Source: Alphaproteobacteria bacterium (GTDB lineage: Bacteria; Pseudomonadota; Alphaproteobacteria; Bin65). From it: DNA of 64,000 bases. Positions 23,932-32,279 of this stretch are shown here, piece after piece (position 1 is the stretch's first letter; the number at the start of each line of letters is the position of its first letter). The notes beneath the pieces were generated by a model. That model had not been told where the DNA came from. It worked only from the letters and a program-made list of their open reading frames with translations, and did no database searches. Where the stretch lies: the NCBI GenBank assembly GCA_022819985.1, contig JAJEGH010000044.1:1-64000 (forward strand). Direction: 5' to 3'. The translations under genes and the position numbers were made by a program.

Positions 23932-24948
23932 CTATTTCAGGCTGGCCTCATGCTTGTCGTTGGCGGCGGTCCAGAGGCCCGCTTCCTTGTAGTATTTGAC
24001 CGCGCCGGGATGGTACGGCATCGCATTGGTGGCCGGGGCCAGGGCCGAGGGCTTGACGCCGCGCAACGGCGGATAGGCCTTCTGCAAGGCCTGCCAGTTC
24101 TGATGGATGGTCTTTGCCAGCCTGTAGGCGTCGGTATCGGAAACCGAAGTGCCGGCGTTGATATAAGTGTCGAACGCCGCCACTTTCGTTTCGCCGACGA
24201 CGAACGGTCGCCGCTTGTGCGGCCTGGCGACCAGAGTTCGCGAGCCTGCGATGCCCGCGTTCATTTTCGCGTCGGTCGCCATCTTGCCGAGGGCGACGAT
24301 GCGCAGGCCGCCGGGCACCGTTGCATGGGCCTTTCGCATCGCCGGCATAAGCAGGGCGACCGGGGCGGCGTCGGCCCGTCCCTCGATCACCATGTTGATG
24401 CCTTTGACGACGCCGCCCGAATCGACGGCCTTGACGTCGGTTTCCTTGAGGCCGGCGGTTTCCAGAATGGTCCGGTTGAGCCTGGCCAGGGAGACATTCG
24501 TCTTGACCTTCACGACGACGCGTTTGCCCTTCAGGTCCTCGACCGATTCGATCCCGGTGTTGGCCTTGACCATGTAGGCGTACGGCAGAACCCAGATCCG
24601 GGCGATGACGCGCACCTTCTTGACCGCCTTCCGGTAGGGCGCCTGACCGTTGAAGGCGAGGCCCGAATCGAGGCTGGAGTTCAGCCCGAGCGTGATTTCG
24701 CCGGCTTCCATCAGGGGCAGATACACGGAAGAGCCCGCGTGCGGCTGGGCCGTCGAGCGGATGCCGAGCTTCTCCTGGAACAGTTTGGCGAATCCGCTGC
24801 CCAGCAGGAAATAGGTCGATCCGGAAGGGTTGGTCCCGATTGTCAGGCGCTTCAATTGAGCGTCGGCAGGGTGGCCGCCGAACAGCAGAAGACCAACTGC
24901 CGCCGCTCCCGCTATCGCAGAGGTCCTGAAAGCCGGTTGCCTGAACAT
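23932..24948 (-). CDS. TAXI family TRAP transporter solute-binding subunit
   Basis: Signal peptide, LTIGTNPSGSTYFLLGSGFAKLFQE, LGLNSSLDSGLAFNGQ. Confidence 0.93.
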   Translation of the reverse strand: MFRQPAFRTSAIAGAAAVGLLLFGGHPADAQLKRLTIGTNPSGSTYFLLGSGFAKLFQEKLGIRSTAQPHAGSSVYLPLMEAGEITLGLNSSLDSGLAFNGQAPYRKAVKKVRVIARIWVLPYAYMVKANTGIESVEDLKGKRVVVKVKTNVSLARLNRTILETAGLKETDVKAVDSGGVVKGINMVIEGRADAAPVALLMPAMRKAHATVPGGLRIVALGKMATDAKMNAGIAGSRTLVARPHKRRPFVVGETKVAAFDTYINAGTSVSDTDAYRLAKTIHQNWQALQKAYPPLRGVKPSALAPATNAMPYHPGAVKYYKEAGLWTAANDKHEASLK

Positions 24949-25058
24949 TACACATCCTCCCTATGGTCGTTCGCCGGACCCTTTTCGCGAGACTTGGCGG
25001 CGCGGTCAACCGCCGTTGCAGGGTTTCGCCCGACACGGGCCGGCCGGGCCGCCGGCCT

Positions 25059-26075
25059 CTACTGCCCGACGCCGCGCAGGACCGGCCAGCCGTCGTCCGG
25101 TATCGCGCCGGCCTTGATTTTTGCGGCGTGGAAGAGGTAGCCGAGTAAATTCACCAGGATCTGGGTGCAGAACAGACTTGTGGCGCCGCCGGGATCGTAT
25201 TCCGGCGCCAGTTCGACGAAATCGATGCCGACGACCGTCCCGCGCATCGCCGCCGCCTTGAGAAAATCGCAGGTCTCGTAATAGAGGAAACCGCCGGGGC
25301 TGGGCGTGCCCGTGCCCGGCACCAGCGATGGGTCGAAGCCGTCCACGTCGATGGTGAAGTAGAGCCGGGCGTTCTCGGGTATCCGCTCGACGACCCTGGC
25401 GATGCCAAGCTCCCGGAAATCCCGGACCGACAGGATGTCCGAGTTCGCAGCGCGGGCGTCGGCGAAGTCGGATCGTGCGCTGGAGCCAAGGTTGCGGATG
25501 CCGAGATGGGTGATGCCCGTGACGTGGCCGCATTCGGCGGCCCGGCGCAGCGGATTGCCCTGGCCGTGGCGCACGCCGAAGCGCTCGTCGACATAATCGA
25601 GATGGGCGTCGATATGGACGATATGGACCGGCGGTTCGGTATCGAAAGCGCGGATGCAGGGGATATGCACCGAATGGTCTCCGCCCAGAACGACCGGCAG
25701 CGCGCCCGCCGCCAGGATCTTGCGCACGCCGTATTCGATATTGTCGAGGCATTGCAGGGCGTCGATATGCACCATGTCGGCGTCGCCGATATCGACGATG
25801 CGGGCTTCGTCGCCGGCGAGGTGGACGATGTCGTCCTCCGGATCGTACGCACCGTCGCCGATGGCGAAGAGCTGCGACGCGTCCCGGAATCCCTTCGGCC
25901 CGAAGCGCGCGCCGGGGCGGACCTGGGTGCCGAGATCGAACGGCGCGCCCATGATGGCGACATCGGCATCGATGGCGTCCCAGTCCGGCCGGTACGGCTT
26001 TTTCATGAAGGTCTGGATGCCGACGAAGGGCAGGTCGAGCCGGGCGGGCTTCACGGTATCGGATCGCTCGGTCAT
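25059..26075 (-). CDS. agmatinase/arginase (ureohydrolase) family protein
   Basis: ALPVVLGGDHSVHIPCIRAF, VHIVHIDAHLDYVD, LYFTIDVDGFDPSLVPGTGTPSPGG Mn-binding motifs. Confidence 0.93.
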   Translation of the reverse strand: MTERSDTVKPARLDLPFVGIQTFMKKPYRPDWDAIDADVAIMGAPFDLGTQVRPGARFGPKGFRDASQLFAIGDGAYDPEDDIVHLAGDEARIVDIGDADMVHIDALQCLDNIEYGVRKILAAGALPVVLGGDHSVHIPCIRAFDTEPPVHIVHIDAHLDYVDERFGVRHGQGNPLRRAAECGHVTGITHLGIRNLGSSARSDFADARAANSDILSVRDFRELGIARVVERIPENARLYFTIDVDGFDPSLVPGTGTPSPGGFLYYETCDFLKAAAMRGTVVGIDFVELAPEYDPGGATSLFCTQILVNLLGYLFHAAKIKAGAIPDDGWPVLRGVGQ

Positions 26076-26103
26076 GGGCAGGGCTCCGAGGCCGTTCGGC
26101 AGG

Positions 26104-26229
26104 CCCTTCGATACGCCCCGGCCTTGCGGCCGGGGCTACTCAGGATGAGGAAGAGGGAGGGGTGTTCAGGCACTTGAACCCCCAACAACTCCCTCATCCC
26201 GAGTAGGCGCGTCAGCGCCGTATCGAGGG
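26104..26229. repeat. Nested palindromic intergenic repeat, copy B
   Basis: CCTTCGATACGCCCCGGCCTTGCGGCCGGGGCTACTCAGGATGAGG ... CCTCATCCCGAGTAGGCGCGTCAGCGCCGTATCGAGG. Confidence 0.9.
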
Positions 26230-26236
26230 ACGCACA

Positions 26237-27223
26237 TTATTGTTCCAGATCGAGGTCGAACAGGCGGATTGCGTTGGTCCGGCCGATCTTGAGGCGGTCG
26301 CTGTCGGCGACGGTCGGTGTCGCGTCGTACCATTTCGCGGCGTCCTCCATGCGCTCGAAGGGATAGTCGGCGGAGAAATAGACCCTGTCAGTGCCCATCA
26401 CCTCGACGGTGCATTTGAAGGCGGGATCGTTGAAGAAGCCGCTCGTCGTGATGTGGAAATGCTCGACGAAATACTCGCCGAGCGGTCGCTTGCCGCGATA
26501 ACCGCGGGGCGAAAACCGCATCCGCGCGTCGAGCCGCCACAGGGCGAAGGGGATGTTCTCGCCGAGATGGCCGACGGCGATCCGCAGGTTGGGATAGTCG
26601 TCGAACAGGCCGGAGCCGCACAGGCGCAGCGCGTGGATCGAGGTCTCGACCGCGAAGCCCCAGGGCGCACTCATCAGCCAGGCATGGCCTTCGTAGTTGC
26701 GCGCCTGGGCCGGGATCTGCATCCGCGGATGGAGATAGAACGGCACGTCGAGTTCCGAGACGGTGGCCCAGAAACTGCGGTACTCGGGAATGTCGTAATA
26801 GATGGCGCTGTCCGGCTCGTCCTTCTGGGTGAAGCCGTTGACCATCGCGCCCTTGAAGCCGAGCTCGCGCACGCAGCGGGTGAGTTCCGCCGACGCCGCG
26901 TCGGGATCCTGCATCGGCAGCGCCGCCAGGCCGGCATAGCGCTGTGGATAGCGGGCCGCCGCCTCGGCGATCTTGTCGTTGGCCTTGCGGGAGACGGCGA
27001 TCGCCTCGCCGGTATCGAGGATGCCCTGGACGGCCGGCGCGTTGAGCGACAGGAGCGCGAAGTCGACGCCGCAGCGTTCCATTGCCTCGATGCGCCGTTC
27101 GCTCACGTCCAGCAGCTCCCGGGTGAATTCGTCCCAGCGCCCGGATTCGCCGGCGAAATGCCGGGAGCCGCCCAGGGTCTCCTCGATCGCCATATGCTCT
27201 TCGAACGCGATCTTGCCTTGCAT
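26237..27223 (-). CDS. amidohydrolase family (ACMSD/gamma-resorcylate decarboxylase-like)
   Basis: EEHMAIEETL, FYLHPRMQ, AVGHLGENIPFALWRLDAR, YFSADYPFE. Confidence 0.9.
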   Translation of the reverse strand: MQGKIAFEEHMAIEETLGGSRHFAGESGRWDEFTRELLDVSERRIEAMERCGVDFALLSLNAPAVQGILDTGEAIAVSRKANDKIAEAAARYPQRYAGLAALPMQDPDAASAELTRCVRELGFKGAMVNGFTQKDEPDSAIYYDIPEYRSFWATVSELDVPFYLHPRMQIPAQARNYEGHAWLMSAPWGFAVETSIHALRLCGSGLFDDYPNLRIAVGHLGENIPFALWRLDARMRFSPRGYRGKRPLGEYFVEHFHITTSGFFNDPAFKCTVEVMGTDRVYFSADYPFERMEDAAKWYDATPTVADSDRLKIGRTNAIRLFDLDLEQ

Positions 27224-27408
27224 CGATATCTCCCTCCGGATGCCGTCCGCGTGCGGGAATGCGGCCCGTGCCGCGGCTTCGCCTATCCGTTTATCCCAGA
27301 TGGGCCGGGCCGTCGAACGGCCATCTGCTGCGTCGGGGCAAAGAAAAGCATGGAATGCGGCCCGGCTGCCCTTACGATGCGGCGGTCAGGGGAGCGCCGG
27401 AGGGAAAG

Positions 27409-28398
27409 ATGGACGGCAAGATCGGCCTGGAGGAGCATTTTGCCATAGCGGACACATTGCAGGATTCGGCGGGGTTCCTGCCGCCGGAAACCTGGCAGGA
27501 ACTGTCGGGCCGGCTGGTCGATCCGGAGGAGCGGCGATTGCGCGAGATGGACGCGAACGGCATGGAAACGATGATCCTGTCGCTCAACGCGCCGGCGGTC
27601 CAGGCGATCCCGGACGTCGCGCGGGCGGCCGACGTCGCGCGCCGGGCCAACGACGATCTGGCGGAGAAGGTCGCCCGCCGGCCGGACCGCTTCCGCGGAC
27701 TTGCCGCCCTGCCGCTGCAGGACCCGGATCTCGCGTCGGCGGAACTGACCCGCTGCATCCGGGAACTCGGCTTCGTCGGCGCGCTGGCCAACGGGTTCTC
27801 CGAGATCGAGGGCAGCGACGCGCCGCTCTACTACGACCTGCCGCAATACCGGGCCTTCTGGGCGGTTTGCGCCGAACTCGGCGTGCCCTTCTACCTGCAC
27901 CCGCGCAACCCGCTGCCGCAGGACGCCCGCATCTACGGCGGCCATCCCTGGCTCATGGGGCCGGGCTGGGCGTTCGGCCAGGAAACCGCCGTTCATGCCC
28001 TCCGGCTCATGGGCTCCGGCCTCTTCGACGACCATCCCGATTTGCAGATCATCGTCGGCCATATGGGCGAGGGCCTGCCCTTCAACATCTGGCGGGTCGA
28101 CAACAAGAACGCCCGGACGAAGAAACCGGGAAGCAGCGGCCCGCAGCCGGCGCAGAAGAGCTTTACCGAATATTTCCGCGAGAATTTCCATATCACCGTG
28201 TCGGGCAACTACTGCACCGAGGCGTTGCTCTGCTCGATGCAGGTCATCGGCGCGGACCGGATCCTGTTCTCGACCGACTGGCCGTTCGAGAATGTCGACT
28301 ATTCCGCCGCCTGGATGGACAGCGTCGACATCGACGAAGCCGACCGCCTGAAGATCGGCCGCACGAACGCGCTCAGGCTGTTCGGTCTTGGCGGCTAG
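27409..28398 (+). CDS. amidohydrolase family (ACMSD/gamma-resorcylate decarboxylase-like), paralogue of 26237..27223
   Basis: MDGKIGLEEHFAIADTL..., IVGHMGEGLPFNIWRVD, LFSTDWPFEN; clear similarity along its length to the divergent neighbour. Confidence 0.9.
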   Translation: MDGKIGLEEHFAIADTLQDSAGFLPPETWQELSGRLVDPEERRLREMDANGMETMILSLNAPAVQAIPDVARAADVARRANDDLAEKVARRPDRFRGLAALPLQDPDLASAELTRCIRELGFVGALANGFSEIEGSDAPLYYDLPQYRAFWAVCAELGVPFYLHPRNPLPQDARIYGGHPWLMGPGWAFGQETAVHALRLMGSGLFDDHPDLQIIVGHMGEGLPFNIWRVDNKNARTKKPGSSGPQPAQKSFTEYFRENFHITVSGNYCTEALLCSMQVIGADRILFSTDWPFENVDYSAAWMDSVDIDEADRLKIGRTNALRLFGLGG

Positions 28399-28410
28399 CG
28401 CTGCGGCGCC

Positions 28411-29553
28411 ATGCAGCTCAGCGAGACCCAGCGGCAGATCCGGGAATCGGCCCGCGCCTTCGCCGCGCGGGCGATTGCGCCCCATGCGGCGGAATGGGAC
28501 CGTCAGGAGGGCGCGCCGCGGTCCGTGCTGCGCGAGATGGCCGAAGTCGGCCTGATGGGCGTCATCATCGATCCGGCCTGGGGCGGCGCCGGCGCCGATT
28601 TCGTGTCCTACGCGCTCGCGCTGGAAGAGATTTCGGCGGCCGACGGCGGCATGTCCAACATGATGGCGGCGAACAACTCGCCGGTTGCGGCGGCGATCCA
28701 GGAACACGGCACCGAGCGCCAGAAGGCCGAATACCTGACCAAGCTCACCTCCGGCGAATGGATCGGCTGCATCCATCTGACCGAGCCCCACACCGGCTCC
28801 GACGCCGCGGCGATCCGCAGCCGTGCCGAGAAGGTCGACGGCGGCTGGCGGCTCAACGGCCACAAGGCCTTCGTCACCGGCGGCGCCACGGCGGAGCTGG
28901 CGATGATCGTCGCGGTCACCGACCCGGCGGCCGGCAAGCGCGGCATCTCCGTCTTCGTCACGCCGACGGACAATCCCGGCTACCGGGTGATCGCGGAAGA
29001 GCGCAAGCTCGGCCACCGCACCAACGATACGGCGCAGGTCGTCTTCGAGGACATGGCCGTGCCGGACGCCGACCTGCTCGGCGCGGAGGGCCGCGGCCTC
29101 GGCATCGCGCTCGCCAACCTCTCCGCCGGCCGGATCGGCGTCGCAGCCCAGGCGGTCGGCGGCGCCCGCGCGGCGCTCAAGGCGGCCCGCGACTATGCGA
29201 AGAAGCGCGAGGCGTTCGGCCGGCCGATCGCCGAACACCAGGCCATCGCCTTCAAGCTGGCGGACATGGCGACGCAGATCGAGGCGGCGCGCCAGCTCTA
29301 CCTCCACGCCGCTGCGCTCCGGGATGCGGGGCGTGCGTGCGCGGCCGAGGCCTCGATGGCCAAGCTCTTCGCCTCGGAGATGGCGGAGCGGGTCGCCTCG
29401 GAGGCGATCCAGATCCACGGCGGCGCCGGGTTCCTCAACGATTTCCCGGTCGAGAAAATCTATCGCGACGTCCGGGTCTACCGGATCTACGAGGGCACCT
29501 CCGAGATCCAGAAGATCATGATTTCCCGCCATCTCGATTCGCTGGACCTGTAA
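28411..29553 (+). CDS. acyl-CoA dehydrogenase
   Basis: CIHLTEPHTGSDAAAIRSRA, EAIQIHGGAGFLNDFPVEKIYRDVRVYRIYEGTSEIQK. Confidence 0.94.
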   Translation: MQLSETQRQIRESARAFAARAIAPHAAEWDRQEGAPRSVLREMAEVGLMGVIIDPAWGGAGADFVSYALALEEISAADGGMSNMMAANNSPVAAAIQEHGTERQKAEYLTKLTSGEWIGCIHLTEPHTGSDAAAIRSRAEKVDGGWRLNGHKAFVTGGATAELAMIVAVTDPAAGKRGISVFVTPTDNPGYRVIAEERKLGHRTNDTAQVVFEDMAVPDADLLGAEGRGLGIALANLSAGRIGVAAQAVGGARAALKAARDYAKKREAFGRPIAEHQAIAFKLADMATQIEAARQLYLHAAALRDAGRACAAEASMAKLFASEMAERVASEAIQIHGGAGFLNDFPVEKIYRDVRVYRIYEGTSEIQKIMISRHLDSLDL

Positions 29554-29648
29554 CGCGCGGCCGGATCGAAGAAACGGACATTATTCCTGTATTTTTGGCT
29601 TTTCGTTCAAATTTGTTCCCTTGTTTTTCAAGGCGTTACGAATCAGAC

Positions 29649-29658
29649 AGACCGGTCT
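29649..29658. promoter_or_regulatory. AGACCGGTCT palindrome (TetR-type operator candidate)
   Basis: Second copy of the core palindrome seen at 7304-7317. Confidence 0.5.
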
Positions 29659-29752
29659 ATCTACCGTTTTTTTGCCGGGCGGGGGGCGCCGCGGCCCGGC
29701 GGAACGGATGTTACGGAACGGCCGCCCGGCGGGCCGGTGCGGGACGATTTAT

Positions 29753-29767
29753 GTTCATATAATGTTC
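29753..29767 (+). promoter_or_regulatory. LexA-type box GTTC-ATATAAT-GTTC
   Basis: Exact GTTC-N7-GTTC; extended match to the 7222 box (TTATGTTCATWTAATGTTCC). Confidence 0.55.
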
Positions 29768-29835
29768 CATTGCGGGAAGTCAAACGCTTTTTTCCGGCGT
29801 CCGCGCCATTCCGGCAGGGCACACACCCCCCTCCC

Positions 29836-30009
29836 GTCATTCCGACCGGAGCGCAACCCCCCAACCGTCATTTCGACCGAGCGAAGCGAGCGGAGAAATC
29901 TGGCCAGCGACGGGGGCCGGCCAGAGGCGCAGCCCTGTGGCGTCGATGGAGCGTTCTCCAGATTTCTCCACTCCGCCCCGGCTTGCGCCGGGGCTCCGGT
30001 CGAAATGAC
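29836..30009. repeat. GTCATTTCGACCGGAGC-type palindromic repeat, copy 1
   Basis: gtcattccgaccgga / gtcatttcgaccga ... ctccggtcgaaatgac inverted ends; internal CCCCGGCTTGCGCCGGGG and GGAGAAATCTGG blocks. Confidence 0.8.
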
Positions 30010-30023
30010 GGATGGGGGTGGGA

Positions 30024-30063
30024 ATGTGTCAGGAAATGTCATGAAATGTCAGGAAGTGTCATG
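30024..30063 (+). repeat. 10-bp tandem array (consensus NNRTGTCANG), 4 units
   Basis: atgtgtcagg aaatgtcatg aaatgtcagg aagtgtcatg, exact 10-bp period. Confidence 0.75.
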
Positions 30064-30187
30064 GCGCTTCGGGTTCGCACCGAGCGCACCGCCGTGTCGC
30101 CCCGGCCCATAGCGTGGTGCTGCCAAACAGTGTCGCGCCGGACGTGATCCGGCGTCCAGAGCCGCCCGGCGCGATCTTCGCGGTCGG

Positions 30188-30231
30188 CCCCTTCGACAAG
30201 CTCAGAGCCTGTCCTGAGCTTGCCGAAGGGG
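30188..30231. repeat. CCCCTTCGACAAGCTCAG inverted repeat (18-bp arms, 1 mismatch)
   Basis: CCCCTTCGACAAGCTCAG-agcctgtc-CTGAGCTTGCCGAAGGGG. Confidence 0.85.
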
Positions 30232-30280
30232 CAGGCTCTGGGCCCCGGATCAAGTCCGGGGCGGCAAGGGAGGGGTGGTG

Positions 30281-30350
30281 AAATGTCATGGTGTGTCAGG
30301 AAATGTCATGTTGTGTCAGGTTCCGTCGGGAGATGTCGGGCTCGGTCCTG
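30281..30350 (+). repeat. 10-bp tandem array, ~7 units (last three degenerate)
   Basis: aaatgtcatg gtgtgtcagg aaatgtcatg ttgtgtcagg ttccgtcggg agatgtcggg ctcggtcctg. Confidence 0.75.
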
Positions 30351-30453
30351 TCCGACCGGCGGTCGAGGCCTAATATTCTCTATATGTTCTTGATTGTTTA
30401 TATGGGAAGCCTTTTGCAGTTGTCCAGTACTTTCCCCCGGAATCCGCCGGGCG

Positions 30454-30903
30454 TTACCCCCGCCGCTCGCGCGACAGCGCGATGATGCGCAGGGTTTCGC
30501 TCCACAGGCCGTAGGGGGCGAGGGCGTCGGGATCGGCCCATTCGGCGTGTTCGGCGTCGCTGGCGGCGGCCGGTTCGCCGGCGATCCAGTCGGCGTCGAA
30601 ATCGACCAGGGTGTATTGCAGCGTGACCGCGCCGCTCTCGTCGCGCCGGATGGTGTCGACCACATCGAGCAGCGCGCCGAGGCGGATCTCCAGGCCGGTC
30701 TCCTCCCGGACCTCGCGCATAGCGGTCTCGCGCACGGTCTCGCCGAGCTCCTGCCGGCCGCCGGGCAGGCTCCAGCGCCCGCGCATCGGGGATTTGCCGC
30801 GCCGGATCAACAGCACCCGGCCGCCTTTCCAGACGACGACGCCGACCCCGACGACCGGACATTCGGGCGGACATTCGGGCGGCCTGCTTGCGGCGCCGGT
30901 CAT
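30454..30903 (-). CDS. NUDIX hydrolase
   Basis: GGRQELGETVRETAMREVREETGLEI Nudix box; start at internal ATG, upstream ORF extension is out-of-frame overlap with the protease gene. Confidence 0.9.
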   Translation of the reverse strand: MTGAASRPPECPPECPVVGVGVVVWKGGRVLLIRRGKSPMRGRWSLPGGRQELGETVRETAMREVREETGLEIRLGALLDVVDTIRRDESGAVTLQYTLVDFDADWIAGEPAAASDAEHAEWADPDALAPYGLWSETLRIIALSRERRG

Positions 30904-30913
30904 CCGCGCCGCC

Positions 30914-31834
30914 TCACGCCGCGGTGCAATAGACCAGCGCCACGGTGAGCCGCTTGCGCAGGTCCGCGCCGACTTCGGGAAAATTCCGCCCGTCGATCGC
31001 GCCGCGCCGGCCGCCGCTGCGTTCCGCCGGCGCGCCGGAGCGTTCCAGCGCCGCGGCGATCGAGGCCAGCGCCGTGGTGAAGATGCGCCCGCGCCGCTTC
31101 GATCCCGCCACGGTGACGCCGATAATCGTGCCGCGGCCGTCCATCGCCGGCCCGCCACTGATGCCGCCCAGGCCGCCGTAACTGTCGGGCACGCGCACCC
31201 GGTCGGCCCAGGCGACCACCGGCTCGACGACATTGTAGCGCCCGACCGAGCGCATGCGCCGCCGCCCGATCAGGACGGACTGGATGGCGGCTGGCCGGCC
31301 CTTGGGATAGCCGAAATGGTAGCCGGTCTGGCCGCGCCGCAGCGTCTGCTGCGTGAACGCCACCGCCGGCGCGCCGCCGCTGGTCTGAAGCACGGCGAGG
31401 TCGGCGCGCGGATGGATGTAAGTCCGGCGGACCCGCACGCCGCGCTTCGGCCCGGTGACGATCAGCACCCGGGCGCAGCCGTCCACGACATGGCGCGCCG
31501 TCATCCACACGCCGCGCCGGTCGAGGGAGAAGGCGGTGCCGATGGAGTTGCGCTTGTCGGACGGGATGGCGACGCTGAACGCCGGGTCGCCGGCCGACGG
31601 CGCCCGGAGGCTGCCCCCCCGGCTACCTTGGCCGCCGGCGTCCTGCGGCGGCTTCCAGGCTTCGCGCCGGGTCCCCTGGTTGTCGGCTTCATCGCGGCGC
31701 ACGAACTGTCCGGGGTCGGGCCGGCGCATCCGGTTGTCCTCGCGCGCATGCCTTGCGTCCTCCGGCGCCGTCGTCAGGTCGAAGATGCCGGCGAGCGCGA
31801 CGATCAGGAGAACGAGGAAGGGCAGGCTCCGCAT
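30914..31834 (-). CDS. trypsin-like serine protease
   Basis: N-terminal hydrophobic segment, GTAFSLDRRGVWMTARHVVDGC, HPRADLAVLQ, GGISGGPAMDGRGTIIGV. Confidence 0.85.
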   Translation of the reverse strand: MRSLPFLVLLIVALAGIFDLTTAPEDARHAREDNRMRRPDPGQFVRRDEADNQGTRREAWKPPQDAGGQGSRGGSLRAPSAGDPAFSVAIPSDKRNSIGTAFSLDRRGVWMTARHVVDGCARVLIVTGPKRGVRVRRTYIHPRADLAVLQTSGGAPAVAFTQQTLRRGQTGYHFGYPKGRPAAIQSVLIGRRRMRSVGRYNVVEPVVAWADRVRVPDSYGGLGGISGGPAMDGRGTIIGVTVAGSKRRGRIFTTALASIAAALERSGAPAERSGGRRGAIDGRNFPEVGADLRKRLTVALVYCTAA

Positions 31835-31865
31835 GACGAACCGGGGGGCGAACCGGGGGCCTGCG

Positions 31866-32279
31866 TCACACCGCGATGGCGGCCGCGTTGATCGCGCCGA
31901 CCGAGATCTTGGCGCTGGAGAGCAGGACCGCGGCGCCGGTCTCGCCGTTCTCGATCCGCTTCGGCAGGTCCTTGAGGATCAGGTCGACGACCTTGAACAC
32001 CGCCATCTGGAGAATGACGATCAGCACGCCCCAGAGCACGATGTCCCACAGGTTGACGCTGCCGCGCAGGGTGATCGCGAGCGGGATCGCCATGCCGAGG
32101 ATCGCGCCGCCCAGCGCGATGCCGGCCGCCCCGTTGCCGGCGCGGATCTGGGCGATGTCCTCATAGGGCGTCATCCACATGTAGAGCGTGACGCCGGCGA
32201 CCAGCATGGCGATGGTGACGCCGGCATGGAGCAGCAGGAACGGCGCCCCGCTCAGGATGCTCTGGAAAACTGCGTCCAT
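31866..32279 (-). CDS. DUF350 family membrane protein
   Basis: Four-TM ~137 aa protein with GNGAAGIALGGAILGMAIPLA and IENGETGAAVLLSSAKISVGAINAAAI. Confidence 0.82.
   Translation of the reverse strand: MDAVFQSILSGAPFLLLHAGVTIAMLVAGVTLYMWMTPYEDIAQIRAGNGAAGIALGGAILGMAIPLAITLRGSVNLWDIVLWGVLIVILQMAVFKVVDLILKDLPKRIENGETGAAVLLSSAKISVGAINAAAIAV

Noticed and set aside
22160-23992. 610-aa (+) His/Arg/Gln-rich ORF opposite the TRAP permease
   Set aside because: Composition is the expected complement of hydrophobic TM codons; not a metal-binding protein.
29597-29625. GTTCAAATTTGTTC as an additional LexA box
   Set aside because: Spacing is N6, not N7.
26973-29762. 929-aa (+) and 749-aa (-) ORFs overlapping the amidohydrolase/ACAD genes
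   Set aside because: Shadow frames; no domain logic, span several real genes and intergenic DNA.
30024-30350. 10-bp TGTCANG arrays as a CRISPR
   Set aside because: Units are far too short, contiguous, no unique spacers and no cas genes in the window.
30859-30882. ACATTCGGGCGG direct repeat at the NUDIX N-terminus
   Set aside because: Simple in-frame duplication (PPECPPEC) within coding sequence; not a separate element.
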